Part shown: positions 23,212-25,033 of the stretch, one piece after another
How the letters are laid out: the number at the start of each line of letters is the position of its first letter
How positions within the stretch are numbered: the first letter of the stretch is position 1
From: CAYJLC01 sp044426345
GTDB taxonomy: Bacteria > Bacillota > Clostridia > Oscillospirales > Butyricicoccaceae
Assembly (NCBI GenBank): GCA_044426345.1
Contig: JAWXUP010000035.1
Location: 1 to 25,033, forward strand
Length of the DNA stretch: 25,033 nt
Direction: 5' to 3'
Position numbers and translations under genes: made by a program
Notes under the pieces: model-generated
Told to the model about the DNA's origin: nothing
The model's database searches: none
What the model saw: only the letters and a program-made list of their open reading frames with translations

Positions 23212-23222
23212 GGAGTATGCTT

Positions 23223-24611
23223 ATGAAAAATATAGGAACAGTTGTTCAGATTATCGGACCGGTTGTCGATGTTAAATTCGGTCATGACAATCTGCCAAAG
23301 CTGTTAAATGCAATAGAAATTAAAAATGGTGATGCAAAAATCGTTGCCGAAGTAGCACAACATATCGGTGGAGACACTGTGCGTTGTATCGCGATGTCAT
23401 CTACAGACGGCTTAGTTCGTGGTACAGATGCATTAGATACAGGTGCTGCGATTTCAGTTCCAGTTGGACGCGACACACTAGGTAGAATTTTCAACGTACT
23501 AGGTCAAGCTGTTGATAACAAAGCTGATCCAGAATGTGCAAAATGGGAAATTCATCGTGAAGCTCCTGCTTATGATGAACAAGAAACATCAACTGAAATT
23601 TTAGAGACTGGTATCAAAGTAGTAGACTTAATCGCACCTTACTCAAAAGGTGGTAAAGTTGGTCTATTCGGTGGTGCTGGCGTTGGTAAAACCGTAATTA
23701 TTATGGAACTTATCAACAATATCGCAAAAGAACACGGTGGTTTATCAGTTTTCGCTGGTGTTGGTGAACGTACTCGTGAGGGTAATGACCTTTACCACGA
23801 AATGATTGAATCAGGCGTTATCGATAAAACTGCTCTAGTTTACGGTCAAATGAACGAACCACCTGGCGCACGTATGCGTGTTGCACTTTCTGGTCTTACA
23901 ATGGCTGAATATTTTAGAGATGAAGAAAATCAAGACGTACTTTTATTCGTTGACAATATTTTCCGTTTCACACAAGCTGGTTCGGAAGTATCAGCGTTAC
24001 TTGGTCGTATGCCATCTGCCGTTGGTTACCAACCTACACTTGCAACAGAAATGGGTCAACTTCAAGAACGTATCACGTCTACGAAAAAAGGCTCAATCAC
24101 GTCTGTTCAAGCAGTTTACGTGCCAGCCGATGACTTAACTGACCCAGCGCCAGCTACAACTTTCGCCCATCTTGATGCGAAAACTGTACTTTCTCGTCAA
24201 ATCGCGTCAATGGGTATTTACCCAGCGGTTGACCCTCTTGACTCGACTTCTCGTATTTTAACACCAGAAATCGTTGGTAATGAGCATTATGAAGTAGCGC
24301 AAGCAGTTCAACAAATTCTACAAAGATACAAAGAATTACAAGATATCATCGCAATCTTGGGTATGGACGAACTTTCTGACGAAGATAAATTAATCGTTGC
24401 TCGTGCGAGAAAAGTTCAACGTTTCTTATCACAACCATTTACAGTTGCTGAACAATTTACTAGTATGGCTGGTAAATACGTTCCAATTAAAGAAACAATC
24501 CGTGGATTTAAAGAAATTATCGAAGGTAAACACGATAATTTACCAGAATCAGCGTTCTTAATGGTAGGAACAATCGAGGAAGCAATCGAAAAAGCTGCAA
24601 GAGGTGAATAA
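23223..24611 (+). CDS. atpD: F-type ATP synthase subunit beta (catalytic)
   Basis: Beta holds the catalytic ATP sites. The 462-residue protein has Walker A GGAGVGKT (150-157), the catalytic-glutamate segment VGERTREGNDLY, Walker B DVLLFVDNIFRFTQAG and the DELSDED loop. An ATG at 23217 is one base from AAGGAG (23210-23215), too close; ATG 23223 has seven-base spacing and gives the usual N-terminus MKNIGTVVQIIGPVVDV. Arginine codons are mostly CGT, a sign of high expression. Confidence 0.97.
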   Translation: MKNIGTVVQIIGPVVDVKFGHDNLPKLLNAIEIKNGDAKIVAEVAQHIGGDTVRCIAMSSTDGLVRGTDALDTGAAISVPVGRDTLGRIFNVLGQAVDNKADPECAKWEIHREAPAYDEQETSTEILETGIKVVDLIAPYSKGGKVGLFGGAGVGKTVIIMELINNIAKEHGGLSVFAGVGERTREGNDLYHEMIESGVIDKTALVYGQMNEPPGARMRVALSGLTMAEYFRDEENQDVLLFVDNIFRFTQAGSEVSALLGRMPSAVGYQPTLATEMGQLQERITSTKKGSITSVQAVYVPADDLTDPAPATTFAHLDAKTVLSRQIASMGIYPAVDPLDSTSRILTPEIVGNEHYEVAQAVQQILQRYKELQDIIAILGMDELSDEDKLIVARARKVQRFLSQPFTVAEQFTSMAGKYVPIKETIRGFKEIIEGKHDNLPESAFLMVGTIEEAIEKAARGE

Positions 24612-24613
24612 TT

Positions 24614-25012
24614 ATGGCTACTTATGAAGTTCATATTTTAACTCCAGAGCGTGAGGCTTATTCGGGTCAAGTAGAAAAAATCATCGCTAGAACAACCGAA
24701 GGTGACGTTGGTATTTATGCAAATCATATCGACTACGTAGCAGGTTTGGGCGTTGGTAAATTCATTATGATAAACGGAACGGAAAAGCGTTATGCAGCAC
24801 TTGCTGACGGATTTCTAACGGTATCAGATGGAAAAGTTACAATTTTGACTGACTTTTTCGAATGGCAAGACGAAATTGATGCAAAAAGAGCTGAACAAGC
24901 TCGTGATTATGCACAAACTAATCTTGCGAAAAAAACTGATGAAACTAATCATCTTTACCTAGAAATGAAACTTAAAAAAGCTTTAAACCGTATATCGGTT
25001 GCAAATTCTTAA
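24614..25012 (+). CDS. atpC: F-type ATP synthase subunit epsilon
   Basis: Epsilon couples gamma to the c ring and can inhibit ATP hydrolysis. The 132-residue protein has the N-terminal beta-sandwich start YEVHILTPEREAYSGQVEKI, the GDVGIYANHIDYVAGLG motif and a C-terminal helical hairpin with AKRAEQARDYAQ and MKLKKALNRISVA. It is complete. AGGTGA precedes the ATG, two bases after atpD. It is the last gene in view. Confidence 0.95.
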   Translation: MATYEVHILTPEREAYSGQVEKIIARTTEGDVGIYANHIDYVAGLGVGKFIMINGTEKRYAALADGFLTVSDGKVTILTDFFEWQDEIDAKRAEQARDYAQTNLAKKTDETNHLYLEMKLKKALNRISVANS

Positions 25013-25033
25013 TAAAAAACCTCCTGTTTTTTA
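25013..25033 (+). terminator. Possible start of the atp operon terminator (cut by window edge)
   Basis: TAAAAAAC (25013-25020) can pair with GTTTTTTA (25026-25033) around CTCCT. The stem is AT-rich and weak. Alternatively CCTCCTG is the left arm of a stronger hairpin whose right arm lies beyond the window. Confidence 0.35.

Overview
The window is low-GC, Gram-positive-type DNA from an endospore-forming member of the Clostridia. The evidence is a complete spoIIIA operon, strong AGGAGG-type ribosome binding sites, frequent TTG starts, T-rich intrinsic terminators, an S-layer-homology surface protein and an F-type ATP synthase whose c subunit carries the sodium-binding residues. An Oscillospiraceae/Ruminococcaceae-like origin is my inference, partly from the shape of the PcrA protein. 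No transposons, phage genes, CRISPR arrays, tRNA or rRNA genes were seen. It is mostly a core-chromosome segment.

Layout. (1) 1-3150: the 5' part of glyA runs off the left edge on the minus strand, divergent from pcrA; both have recognisable sigma-A promoters. (2) 3223-5574, minus strand: a cytidylate-kinase-like gene followed by a secreted phosphodiester-glycosidase/SLH protein, closed by a bidirectional terminator. (3) 5928-10506: the eight-gene spoIIIAA-AH operon, which encodes the mother-cell half of the SpoIIIA-SpoIIQ channel of the engulfed forespore. (4) 10605-12222: an Asp23/Gls24-family gene and an orphan Methyltransf_32-type methyltransferase, each followed by its own terminator. 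(5) 12576-14911: two monocistronic units, a tandem-VOC (glyoxalase-fold) protein with a structured leader and a lipoprotein made of two diverged repeats. (6) 14855-15104: a cluster of three hairpins between convergent genes, a candidate small RNA. (7) 15105-17716: mtaB (minus) divergent from a dacF-like D,D-carboxypeptidase. (8) 17964-25012: the ATP synthase operon atpZ-atpI-atpBEFHAGDC, with its promoter, a hairpin at the predicted 5' end and hairpins around atpE.

How the parts relate. The ATP synthase genes form one transcription unit in the classical bacterial order with two small membrane-protein genes (AtpZ, AtpI) in front. The inter-cistronic hairpins around atpE are plausible devices for the high c-subunit stoichiometry. 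spoIIIA and the possible sigma-E-like promoter of the dacF-like gene are the sporulation elements. I did not find a clear new multi-gene system. The best candidates for novelty are the hairpin cluster at 14870-15053, the hairpin that hides the atpF ribosome binding site, and the uncharacterised VOC, methyltransferase and repeat-lipoprotein genes.
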